Positions 1-5,790 of a stretch of 5,988 bases of DNA are shown here, one piece after another. The notes under the pieces are model-generated. The model searched no databases. It was not told where the DNA came from and saw nothing but the letters and a program-made list of their open reading frames with translations. A program made the position numbers and the translations under genes. Position 1 is the first letter of the stretch; the number at the start of each line of letters is the position of its first letter. Location: contig JAODNQ010000259.1 in the NCBI GenBank assembly GCA_025464695.1, forward strand, positions 1 through 5,988, in the 5' to 3' direction. Origin of the DNA: Frankiales bacterium. GTDB lineage: Bacteria > Actinomycetota > Actinomycetes > Mycobacteriales > SCTD01.

Positions 1-504
1 AAGGTCGTCATCTGCGTGGTGCCGGGCTGGGCGGCCGGTGGCGGCCACAGCCTCCACGTCGTCTGCGACCTCACGATCGCCAGCCAGGAGCACGCCCGCT
101 TCAAGCAGACCGACGCCGACGTCGGCAGCTTCGACGGCGGCTACGGCAGCGCCTACCTGGCCCGGATGGTCGGGCAGAAGAACGCGCGCGAGATCTTCTT
201 CCTGGGGCGCGAGTACACCGCCGAGCAGATGCAGCGGATGGGCGCGGTCAACGAGGTCGTGCCGCACGCCGACCTCGAGAAGGTCGCGCTGGAGTGGGCC
301 GTGCAGGTCGTGCGCAAGAGCCCGACCGCGCAGCGGATGCTCAAGTACGCCTTCAACGCGGTGGACGACGGCATGGTGGGCCAGCAGGTCTTCGCCGGCG
401 AGGCCACCCGCCTGGCGTACATGACCGACGAGGCCGTCGAGGGCCGCGACGCGTTCCTCGAGAAGCGCGACCCCGACTGGGGCCCGTACCCGTACTACTT
501 CTAG
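1..504 (+). CDS. menB: 1,4-dihydroxy-2-naphthoyl-CoA synthase (MenB), C-terminal 167 residues, 5' truncated
   Basis: MenB is the crotonase-fold enzyme that closes the second ring of o-succinylbenzoyl-CoA to give DHNA-CoA in menaquinone synthesis in the cytoplasm. The frame is open from base 1, so the gene starts outside the window; family members are about 270-310 residues. In fragment numbering, the oxyanion-hole segment GGGHSLHVVCDLTIAS is at 13-28, the catalytic VGSFDGGYG segment at 41-49 (Ser43, Asp45), and the late active-site Tyr140 is in LAYMTDE. The protein ends DPDWGPYPYYF, as in actinobacterial MenB. Position 38 is Asp (QTD) where E. coli MenB has Gly (QTG). From family knowledge this marks the type that does not need bicarbonate, its own Asp side chain replacing the ion. 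The TAG stop shares its last base with the GTG start of menE. The identification is secure; the missing N-terminus cannot be assessed. Confidence 0.95.
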   Translation, partial: KVVICVVPGWAAGGGHSLHVVCDLTIASQEHARFKQTDADVGSFDGGYGSAYLARMVGQKNAREIFFLGREYTAEQMQRMGAVNEVVPHADLEKVALEWAVQVVRKSPTAQRMLKYAFNAVDDGMVGQQVFAGEATRLAYMTDEAVEGRDAFLEKRDPDWGPYPYYF

Positions 505-506
505 TG
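502..506 (+). promoter_or_regulatory. menB/menE stop-start overlap (TAGTG)
   Basis: The TAG stop of menB (502-504) and the GTG start of menE (504-506) share one G. No convincing Shine-Dalgarno sequence lies in the 20 bases before the GTG, and those bases encode the conserved menB C-terminus. Re-initiation by ribosomes finishing menB is therefore the likeliest way menE is translated. The coupling is inferred from the layout. Confidence 0.6.
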
Positions 507-1529
507 CGGGCGCTCCTCCCCGGCGTCCCCACCCTGGCGACCCTCGCCGCTGCCCTGGACGGCACCGGCCCGGCGCTGCTGACCTCCGACGAGCCGCGGG
601 TGCTCGAGGCGCTGGGCACCGGCCCGGTCGACGACGACGTCGCGGTCGTCGTCCCGACGTCGGGGTCGACGGGGGCGCCGAAGGGCGTCCTGCTCACCGC
701 CGCGGCCCTGCTCGCGAGCGCCGCTGCCGCGCTCGAGCGCCTGGGCGGCCCGGGCCGGTGGCTGCTGGCGGTCCCGCCCACGAGGGTCGGCGGGCTGCAG
801 GTGCTGGTGCGGTCGCTGGTGGCCGGGCTCGACCCGGTCGTCCTGCCGCCCGGCCCCTTCACGGCGTCCTCGCTCGACGGCGTCGTCGGCTGCCGGTACG
901 CCTCCCTGGTGCCGACGCAGCTGGGCCGCCTGCCCGACGGCGCGCTCGACGGGTTCGACGCCGTGCTGCTCGGCGGCGCGGCCGCCCCCGCCCCGCTGCT
1001 CGCCCGGTTCCCGCCGGTCGTGACGACGTACGGCATGAGCGAGACCAGCGGGGGCTGCGTCTACGACGGCGTCCCGCTGCCCGGCGTCGAGGTGGAGGCG
1101 GGCGCCCGCGTCCGGCTGCGCGGACCGGTCCTCGCGAAGGGCTACCGCGACGGCGCCCCCCTCGTCGACCCCGACGGCTGGTTCACCACCGGCGACGTCG
1201 GGACGCTCGTCGACGGCCGGCTGGTCGTGCACGGCCGCGCCGACGACGTCATCAACACCGGCGGCCAGAAGGTCGCGCCGGCCGCCGTCGAGGAGGTGCT
1301 GCTCGCGCACCCGGGGGTGCGGGAGGTGGCCGTCGTCGGGGTGCCCGACCCGGAGTGGGGGCAGCGGGTGGTGGCGCACGTCGTCGGGACGCTCTCCCTC
1401 GCCGACGCACGGGACTGGGTGGGGGAGCGGCTGGACCGGGCGCACGCGCCGCGCGAGCTGGTGCAGCACGCGTCCCTGCCGCTGCTGACCGGTGGCAAGG
1501 TCGACCGGCGGGCACTGCAAGGCGGGTGA
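504..1529 (+). CDS. menE: o-Succinylbenzoate-CoA ligase (MenE), compact actinobacterial form, 341 aa
   Basis: MenE adenylates o-succinylbenzoate with ATP and transfers it to CoA, giving the substrate of MenB. It belongs to the ANL superfamily (acyl-CoA synthetases, NRPS adenylation domains, luciferases). Motifs in order are the P-loop TSGSTGAPKG (52-61), YGMSETSGG (176-184), the ATP-ribose TTGD (228-231), hinge and A8 region GRADDVINTGGQKVAP (244-259), and a C-terminal TGGKVDRR (329-336) whose Lys332 should be the adenylation lysine. The start is the GTG overlapping the menB stop; an upstream start would run far into menB. The P-loop begins only 51 residues from the start, so much of the N-terminal subdomain of typical ANL enzymes is absent. 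Short MenE proteins of this kind are known in actinobacteria, so I read it as intact. The genes on both sides support the pathway assignment over a generic AMP-binding enzyme. Confidence 0.93.
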   Translation: MRALLPGVPTLATLAAALDGTGPALLTSDEPRVLEALGTGPVDDDVAVVVPTSGSTGAPKGVLLTAAALLASAAAALERLGGPGRWLLAVPPTRVGGLQVLVRSLVAGLDPVVLPPGPFTASSLDGVVGCRYASLVPTQLGRLPDGALDGFDAVLLGGAAAPAPLLARFPPVVTTYGMSETSGGCVYDGVPLPGVEVEAGARVRLRGPVLAKGYRDGAPLVDPDGWFTTGDVGTLVDGRLVVHGRADDVINTGGQKVAPAAVEEVLLAHPGVREVAVVGVPDPEWGQRVVAHVVGTLSLADARDWVGERLDRAHAPRELVQHASLPLLTGGKVDRRALQGG

Positions 1530-1542
1530 GACCGGCCACCTG

Positions 1543-1563
1543 CGACGGCTGCCGGGGCCGTCG
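1543..1563 (+). repeat. Perfect 7-bp inverted repeat in the menE-menA gap
   Basis: CGACGGC (1543-1549) pairs perfectly with GCCGTCG (1557-1563) around a 7-base loop, and a G-U pair could extend the stem by one. It lies 13 bases after the menE stop and 38 bases before the menA GTG. No T-run follows, so it is not a classic intrinsic terminator. It could slow polymerase, protect an mRNA end or attenuate menA, or it could be chance in such GC-rich DNA. Confidence 0.35.
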
Positions 1564-1581
1564 TCGGGCACGATCTGGCGC

Positions 1582-1605
1582 ATGACCACCACAGGCCCCC
1601 GGTGA
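1582..1605 (+). other. Possible 7-codon upstream ORF overlapping the menA start
   Basis: An ATG at 1582 opens a reading frame encoding MTTTGPR. Its TGA stop (1603-1605) overlaps the menA GTG (1602-1604) as GTGA. Such an arrangement can deliver terminating ribosomes to a weak GTG start. No clear Shine-Dalgarno sequence precedes the ATG, and a peptide this short cannot be confirmed by composition, so this is speculative. Confidence 0.2.
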
Positions 1606-2471
1606 CCACGAGCAAGCAGTGGGTCGAGGGCGCCCGGCCGCGGACCCTGCCGGCCGCGATCGCGCCGGTCCTCGTCGGGACGGGCGCCGCGGCGGCGTCG
1701 TTCAGCCCGGGCCGGGCCCTGCTCGCCCTCGTCGTCTCGCTCGCCCTGCAGGTGGGCGTGAACTACGCCAACGACTACAGCGACGGCGTCCGCGGCACCG
1801 ACGCCGACCGTGTCGGCCCGCTCCGGCTCGTCGGCAGCGGCACCACGCCGGCGGCGGAGGTCAAGCGGGCGGCGCTGCTCTGCTTCGGCGTCGCAGCGGT
1901 CGCGGGCCTCGTGCTCGCGCTGCTCACCTCACCGTGGCTGCTGCTGGTCGGCGCCGTCGCGATCGCCGCCGCCTGGGGCTACACCGGGACCTCGAGGCCG
2001 TACGGCTACCGCGGCCTCGGGGAGGTCTCGGTGTTCGTCTTCTTCGGCCTCGTCGCCGTCGTCGGGACGGCCTACGTGCAGGCCGAGGACGTCCTCGGCG
2101 CGGCGGTCGGGGGCGGGATCGCCATGGGCTCGCTGGCCTGCGCCATCCTCGTCGCCAACAACCTGCGCGACATCCCCACCGACGTCGACGCCGGCAAGCG
2201 CACCCTGGCCGTCGTGCTCGGCGACGCCCGCACGCGCACCCTCTACGGCGGGCTCGTCGGCGCCGCCTTCGCCGCGGTGGTCGCCCTCGCCGTGACGACG
2301 ACGCCGTGGGCCCTGCTGGGGCTGCTCGCCCTCCCACTGGCCGTTCCGCCGGTGCGCAGCGTGGCGGGAGGGACCTCCGGCCGCGACCTCGTGCCGGTGC
2401 TCGGCGCGACCGGGAAGCTGCAGCTGGCGCTCGCGGTGCTCCTCGGCCTGGGGCTGGCGCTCGGCAGCTGA
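1602..2471 (+). CDS. menA: 1,4-dihydroxy-2-naphthoate polyprenyltransferase (MenA), 289 aa
   Basis: MenA is a UbiA-family integral membrane prenyltransferase. It replaces the carboxyl group of DHNA with a polyprenyl chain, giving demethylmenaquinone. The N-terminus WVEGARPRTLPAAIAPVLVGTG (7-28) is typical of MenA. The first Asp-rich motif, NYANDYSDG followed by VRGTD, is at 54-67, and the second, NNLRDIPTDVDAGKR, at 186-200. These bind Mg-diphosphate of the prenyl donor. Hydrophobic stretches between and after them (about 20-50, 90-125, 142-160, 165-185, 215-250 and 268-287) fit the multi-helix UbiA fold. The GTG start places the conserved WVEGARP block at the usual distance from the N-terminus. 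The nearest upstream ATG (1582) is out of frame and stops at once. The length is normal and nothing is missing. Its position after menB-menE supports menaquinone rather than another UbiA role. Confidence 0.94.
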   Translation: MTTSKQWVEGARPRTLPAAIAPVLVGTGAAAASFSPGRALLALVVSLALQVGVNYANDYSDGVRGTDADRVGPLRLVGSGTTPAAEVKRAALLCFGVAAVAGLVLALLTSPWLLLVGAVAIAAAWGYTGTSRPYGYRGLGEVSVFVFFGLVAVVGTAYVQAEDVLGAAVGGGIAMGSLACAILVANNLRDIPTDVDAGKRTLAVVLGDARTRTLYGGLVGAAFAAVVALAVTTTPWALLGLLALPLAVPPVRSVAGGTSGRDLVPVLGATGKLQLALAVLLGLGLALGS

Positions 2472-2476
2472 CCGGA

Positions 2477-2487
2477 CCCGGGCCCGG
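2477..2487 (+). repeat. GC-only palindromic segment after menA
   Basis: Six bases after the menA stop, CCGGGCCCGG (2478-2487) is a perfect 10-base palindrome, preceded by another C. As RNA it has no loop of its own and no T-run follows, so it is a weak candidate for a termination or pausing site. A second short palindrome, CGACGTCG, lies at 2511-2518. Both may simply reflect base composition. Confidence 0.2.
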
Positions 2488-2549
2488 CGGGAGCCGAGCG
2501 GGACCGGGGACGACGTCGGGTTGGATCGAGGCATGACCGGTGCGGACGC

Positions 2550-2555
2550 GAGGTG
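2550..2555 (+). promoter_or_regulatory. Ribosome binding site deciding the MFS start (GAGGTG)
   Basis: GAGGTG ends 8 bases before the ATG at 2564, a near-ideal Shine-Dalgarno sequence and spacing. The alternative in-frame GTG at 2540 has a shorter GAGG (2528-2531), also 8 bases away. The ATG is preferred for its stronger match and better start codon. Confidence 0.55.
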
Positions 2556-2563
2556 CCTCCGGC

Positions 2564-3814
2564 ATGCCGCGGGATGACGTCAGGGAGCCCGACGACGCCG
2601 GCGTCTCGTCCGGCGGCGCCGGGCTCCTCGTGCGGGTGCCCTGGCGGTCGCGCTGGACGGCGCTCCTCGCGGTGCTCGCGGTGGCCACGGTGCTGCGGCC
2701 GTCCGTCGTCGTCGTCGGCCCCGTCCTGTCGCGGCTGCAGTCGGCGCTCGGGCTCGGATCGGCGTCGGCGTCCCTGCTGACGGCGCTCCCCGTCGTCTGC
2801 TTCGGGGCGGGCGCGTTCGCCGGTCCCGGGCTGGTCCGGCGGCTCGGCGTGGACGTGGCCGTCAGCGGCGCGCTCGTCGTGCTGGTCGCCGGAGCCGCCG
2901 TGCGGGTGCTCGGCGGACCGGTGCTGCTGTTCGTCGGCACCTCCGCCGTCGGGGTCGGCATCGCCGTCTGCAACGTCCTGCTCCCCGCGCTCGTGCGACG
3001 GGAGTTCGCCGACCGGATCGGGCTGGTGACCGGGCTCTACACCTCGACGCTGGCACTCGCCGCCGCGGTGGCAGCCCTGTCCGCGGTGCCGCTGTCGGAC
3101 CGCTTCTCGGCGAGCTGGCGGCCCCCGCTGGTGCTGTGGTGCCTGCTGGCCGTCGTCGCGCTCGTGGCGTGGGCACCGCACCTGTGGACGCACCCGCGGC
3201 ACACCGTGGTCGCCGGTGAGGCTCCCCGTGCGGCACTGGCGCTCCTGCGGCAGCGCCCCGTGCAGGCGCTCACGGCGTTCATGGGCCTGCAGTCCATCGG
3301 CTTCTACGCGATGGCGACCTGGCTGCCGACCCTGCTGCAGGACGAGGGCCTGACCCCCGGCGCCTCCGGCGCGCTCCTGTCGCTCGCGACCCTGCTGGGC
3401 ATCCCGGCAGCCCTCGCGGTGCCGGTCCTCGGCGCCCGCATGCGGCACCAGCGCGGCATCGCCCTCGGCGCGACGGCGCTCACGGCCGCCGGCTGGGCGG
3501 GTCTGCTGCTGGCTCCTGCTGCCCTGCCGGTGCTGTGGGCGGTCCTCCTCGGCCTCGGCACCGGCAGCACGTTCCCGACAGCGCTGCTGCTGATCGCGCT
3601 GCGGTCGTCGGACGCGGCGGCAGCACCGCGCCTGTCGGCCGCGGTCCAGGGCGTCGGGTACCTGATCGCTGCGAGCGGGCCGTTCCTCGTGGGTCTCCTG
3701 CACGACAGCACGGGTGGCTGGACGCACCCGTTGCTCTTCCTGCTCGCGCTGAACGTCGTGCAGGGGGCCGCGGGATGGGTGGCAGGACGCGAGGCCGGGA
3801 CGAGCCGCAGCTGA
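2564..3814 (+). CDS. MFS transporter, CynX/NimT-like, 416 aa
   Basis: This is a major facilitator superfamily inner-membrane transporter. A soluble N-terminus of about 30 residues precedes TM1 (about 32-55), which contains LRPSVVVVGPVL (44-55), followed by LLTALPVVCFGAGAF (71-85) and the loop GLVRRLG (89-95). The segment NVLLPALVRREFADRIGLVTGLYTS (137-161) is typical of the CynX/NimT branch, which includes the E. coli cyanate transporter CynX and 2-nitroimidazole exporter NimT. A hydrophilic central loop (about 205-232) separates the two six-helix halves, and the second half opens with LTAFMGLQSIGFYAMATWLPTLLQDEG. The length is normal. Substrate cannot be inferred: no cyanase or carbonic anhydrase gene is adjacent. 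The start is the ATG with GAGGTG upstream; the GTG at 2540 would add 8 residues. It lies 92 bases after menA on the same strand, so co-transcription is possible, but no functional tie to menaquinone is evident. Confidence 0.87.
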   Translation: MPRDDVREPDDAGVSSGGAGLLVRVPWRSRWTALLAVLAVATVLRPSVVVVGPVLSRLQSALGLGSASASLLTALPVVCFGAGAFAGPGLVRRLGVDVAVSGALVVLVAGAAVRVLGGPVLLFVGTSAVGVGIAVCNVLLPALVRREFADRIGLVTGLYTSTLALAAAVAALSAVPLSDRFSASWRPPLVLWCLLAVVALVAWAPHLWTHPRHTVVAGEAPRAALALLRQRPVQALTAFMGLQSIGFYAMATWLPTLLQDEGLTPGASGALLSLATLLGIPAALAVPVLGARMRHQRGIALGATALTAAGWAGLLLAPAALPVLWAVLLGLGTGSTFPTALLLIALRSSDAAAAPRLSAAVQGVGYLIAASGPFLVGLLHDSTGGWTHPLLFLLALNVVQGAAGWVAGREAGTSRS

Positions 3815-3867
3815 GCCGTCTGGCTGTCCTCCTCGATCTGGCGCTTCCGGCACCGCGACCGCACCGC

Positions 3868-3881
3868 CGACCCTAGGGTCG
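3868..3881 (+). promoter_or_regulatory. Perfect 14-bp palindrome holding a TAGGGT -10 element; probable leaderless promoter
   Basis: CGACCCTAGGGTCG reads identically on both strands. Inside it, TAGGGT (3874-3879) fits the actinobacterial TANNNT -10 consensus and ends 8 bases before the ATG at 3888. That spacing puts transcription initiation at or next to the start codon, as in leaderless mRNAs, and no Shine-Dalgarno sequence is present in the short gap. No good -35 is visible. The palindrome could also be a repressor operator covering the -10. Because of the symmetry, a TAGGGT faces the other way too, into the end of the MFS gene. Confidence 0.5.
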
Positions 3882-3887
3882 TCCACC

Positions 3888-4439
3888 ATGACCGGTCCCG
3901 TCCTCGACGAGCACGGCCGACCCGAGACCCCGCTCGAGGCGGGCGAGGTCCAGAGCCTGCTCGGCTTCCTGGACTTCCAGCGGGCGACGTTCGCCTGGAA
4001 GTGCCGCGGCGTGCCCGACGCCCAGCTCCGCGCACCGCTGCCGCCGTCGGCGCTGACCCTCGGGGGCCTGCTGCACCACCTGGCCCACATCGAGGACCTC
4101 TGGTTCACCGAGTGCGTCGGGGAGCAGCCGCTGCCCGCCCCCTGGTCCGACGTCGCCGACCCGGAGGAGCGGTGGCAGTGGGTGTGGAGCAGTGCGGCGG
4201 AGCGGACCGGGGAGGAGCTGCGCGCGCTGTGGGAGGCGAGGGTGCAGGCGTCGCGCGACGTCGTCGCGGCCCGGCTCGCCCTCGGGCCCGCCGCCCTCGA
4301 CGCGACCCACCCGGCCTGGGGCGGTGCGGGCCGGGCGTCGCTGCGGTGGGTGCTCCTGCACGTGGTCGAGGAGTACGCCCGGCACAACGGGCACGCCGAC
4401 CTGCTGCGCGAGGCGGTCGACGGCGAGGTCGGGGAGTGA
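3888..4439 (+). CDS. DinB-superfamily protein, DUF664 type, putative metal-dependent thiol-transferase fold, 183 aa
   Basis: This is a cytoplasmic four-helix-bundle protein of the DinB/DUF664 group, with no signal peptide or membrane segment. The first conserved block, LTLGGLLHHLAHIEDLWF (57-73), supplies a metal-ligand His (probably His64). The last, LHVVEEYARHNGHADLLRE (157-175), supplies Glu162 and His166 in an E-x3-H arrangement, plus His169. A His, then E-x3-H, is the zinc-site pattern of mycothiol-dependent maleylpyruvate isomerase and related DinB proteins. Many actinobacterial members are thought to act with mycothiol or bacillithiol in detoxification, but DUF664 proteins are mostly uncharacterised and no substrate can be named. 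The ATG at 3888 fits the nearby -10 element and the family N-terminus. It overlaps the next gene by GTGA. Family membership is confident; enzymatic role is open. Confidence 0.87.
   Translation: MTGPVLDEHGRPETPLEAGEVQSLLGFLDFQRATFAWKCRGVPDAQLRAPLPPSALTLGGLLHHLAHIEDLWFTECVGEQPLPAPWSDVADPEERWQWVWSSAAERTGEELRALWEARVQASRDVVAARLALGPAALDATHPAWGGAGRASLRWVLLHVVEEYARHNGHADLLREAVDGEVGE
4425..4439 (+). promoter_or_regulatory. Coupled start of the lipase gene: GAGG ribosome binding site and GTGA overlap
   Basis: The GTG start of the downstream gene (4436-4438) overlaps the TGA stop of the DinB gene (4437-4439). GAGG (4425-4428), inside the last codons of the DinB gene, stands 7 bases before the GTG. This start places a complete signal peptide exactly at the N-terminus, which strongly supports it. 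The two genes are therefore very likely translated from one mRNA. Confidence 0.7.
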
Positions 4440-5764
4440 GACGGCACCTGCTGGCCGTCCTCGCCGTCCTGCTGCTTGCCGCCGCGCCCGCTCTGGCCGC
4501 GGAGACGCGTCCGGTCCCGGCAGGGAACGCCCGGGCGACCAGCGGGCCCGCGCTGCTGCGCCCGTCCCTGACGTCGTCGCTGCGCTGCGCCGGCGACGTC
4601 GCGGGCTCCCCGCTGACGCCGGTGCTGCTGCTGCACGGCACCGGGTCGACGCCCGAGGAGTCGTGGGGGCCGGTGTACGTGCCGCGGCTGCGCGCCACCG
4701 GGCGGCCGGTCTGCACCGTGCAGCTGCCCGAGCGGGCGACCACCGACATGCAGGTGTCGACCGAGGTCGTCGTCGCCGCGGTCCGGGCGGTCGCGGCCCG
4801 GCGGCACGGACGGATCGACGTCGTCGGGCACAGCCAGGGCGCGACCCTCGCGGTCACGGCGCTGAAGTTCTGGCCCGACCTGCCCGGCCTCGTGGAGGAC
4901 TACGTCGGCCTGGCCCCGACGTTCAACGTCGGCGTCACCGGCGAGGTCATGTGCCAGCGCCCGTGCTCGGCGCCGTTCCAGCAGCGCCGCGCCGGGTCCC
5001 GGTACTTCGCCGGCGTCCGGTCGCACCCGCTCCCGCCCGGCCCGAGCTACACGACGATCGCCACCCTGACCGACGAGATCGCGACGCCGGAGCCGGAGGC
5101 CAGCCGGCTCGACGGCGCCCGCAACGTGGTCCTGCAGGAGCGCTGCCCGGCCAAGGCGGTCGACCACTTCGCGCTCGTCACCGACGGCACCGTGTTCGCG
5201 CTCGTGCTCGACGGGCTCACGCACGCCGGGACGGTCGACCCCGCGCGCGTCCCGACGTCGGCCTGCCTCGACACGCTGCCGCCGGGCACCGACCCGGTCG
5301 CGGTCGCGCCGCTCGTGGCGCAGGCCGTGGCGAACGACCTCGCCGCGAACCAGGCGGCCGAGAAGCTCGACCGCGAGCCGCCCGTCCGCTGCTACACCTC
5401 CGCACGCTGCGCCGACGTCGACGACCGCGGCCGCCTGCTCGCCTCCGCTCGGCTCTCCGGACGGCGGCTGGTGCTGGAGGCGCAGGCGCCCGGCCGGCTC
5501 ACCGCGACCGTCCTCGGGGCCGACGGCCGCGTCCTGGCCACCCGGAGCCGTGACCTCCCGGTCGGGGCCTCGACGCTGGACCTGCCGGTCTCCGGCAGCA
5601 GCGTGCGGCTGTCGACGACGACGTCGTTCTACCGGGTCGCCGCGGCCGAGCGGGTGCTCGCCGGGACGGCCCAGGAGCAGCTGCCGCTCACCGGCGGCAC
5701 GCCGCTCGTCGCCCTCGGGCTGCTCGCCGTGGCCGGAGCGGTCCTGCTGCGCCGTCGGGCCTGA
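4436..5764 (+). CDS. Exported CALB-like lipase/esterase with C-terminal LPLTG cell-wall sorting signal, 442 aa
   Basis: This is a predicted secreted alpha/beta-hydrolase acting on ester or lipid substrates outside the membrane. The N-terminus, VRRHLLAVLAVLLLAAAPALA with GTG read as Met, is a classic Sec signal peptide with likely cleavage after Ala21. The catalytic domain (about 48-325) has HGTG at 67-70 near the oxyanion hole, the nucleophile elbow GHSQG (131-135, Ser133), TDEIATPEP (Asp213) and VDHFALVT (His244). The segments around these residues and the cysteine spacing resemble Candida antarctica lipase B (CALB). Cys51-Cys93 and Cys237-Cys277 fit its conserved disulfides, and Cys319-Cys325 may stand for the third. 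Cys173 and Cys177 form an extra CXXXC. A beta-rich extension (about 335-402) follows, then LPLTG (416-420), a hydrophobic helix (about 423-438) and the RRRA tail, a sortase signal layout. Chain length, substrate preference and true lipase activity cannot be read from sequence. It is coupled to the DinB gene upstream. Confidence 0.85.
   Translation: MRRHLLAVLAVLLLAAAPALAAETRPVPAGNARATSGPALLRPSLTSSLRCAGDVAGSPLTPVLLLHGTGSTPEESWGPVYVPRLRATGRPVCTVQLPERATTDMQVSTEVVVAAVRAVAARRHGRIDVVGHSQGATLAVTALKFWPDLPGLVEDYVGLAPTFNVGVTGEVMCQRPCSAPFQQRRAGSRYFAGVRSHPLPPGPSYTTIATLTDEIATPEPEASRLDGARNVVLQERCPAKAVDHFALVTDGTVFALVLDGLTHAGTVDPARVPTSACLDTLPPGTDPVAVAPLVAQAVANDLAANQAAEKLDREPPVRCYTSARCADVDDRGRLLASARLSGRRLVLEAQAPGRLTATVLGADGRVLATRSRDLPVGASTLDLPVSGSSVRLSTTTSFYRVAAAERVLAGTAQEQLPLTGGTPLVALGLLAVAGAVLLRRRA
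5681..5761 (+). other. C-terminal sortase sorting signal (LPLTG, hydrophobic helix, RRRA)
   Basis: These codons specify LPLTGG (residues 416-421), about 17 hydrophobic residues rich in Leu, Ala, Val and Gly, and a final RRRA. The order pentapeptide, membrane span and positive tail at the very C-terminus is the layout recognised by sortases, which cut between Thr and Gly and attach the protein to peptidoglycan. No sortase gene is in the window, so which sortase would process it is unknown. If unprocessed, the helix would still tether the protein in the membrane. Confidence 0.78.
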
Positions 5765-5790
5765 CCCGCCGGCACACCGGTCGCACCCGC

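Noticed and set aside
501..1592. A 363-codon minus-strand frame covering all of menE
   Set aside because: It is a compositional shadow of menE. No recognisable motif is present, and menE itself has a full set of ANL motifs in order.
2540..2563. GTG at 2540 as the MFS start (8 extra residues, RTRGASG after the initiator)
   Set aside because: It is possible, but the ATG at 2564 has a stronger ribosome binding site and a better start codon, and the extra residues match no family feature I recognise.
1571..3844. An 11-base direct repeat, CGATCTGGCGC, in two intergenic gaps (1571-1581 and 3834-3844)
   Set aside because: It is short, and its position differs relative to the genes: directly before the ATG at 1582 in one case, and 44 bases before the ATG at 3888 in the other. 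Two copies are not enough to call a binding site.
3815..3867. Terminator or small RNA after the MFS gene
   Set aside because: No strong stem-loop or T-run is visible in these 53 bases, and nothing supports an RNA gene.
2243..5224. A 993-codon open frame on the minus strand running opposite menA, the MFS, DinB and lipase genes
   Set aside because: In very GC-rich DNA, the antisense frame of real genes stays open because stop codons are rare. The translation is a low-complexity mix rich in Arg, Gly, Pro, Gln and His with no domain, and it crosses several genes with clear conserved motifs on the other strand.
5765..5790. Possible bidirectional terminator between the lipase gene and the minus-strand gene
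   Set aside because: Only a 4-bp CCGG stem with a CACA loop is present, with no T-run on either strand.
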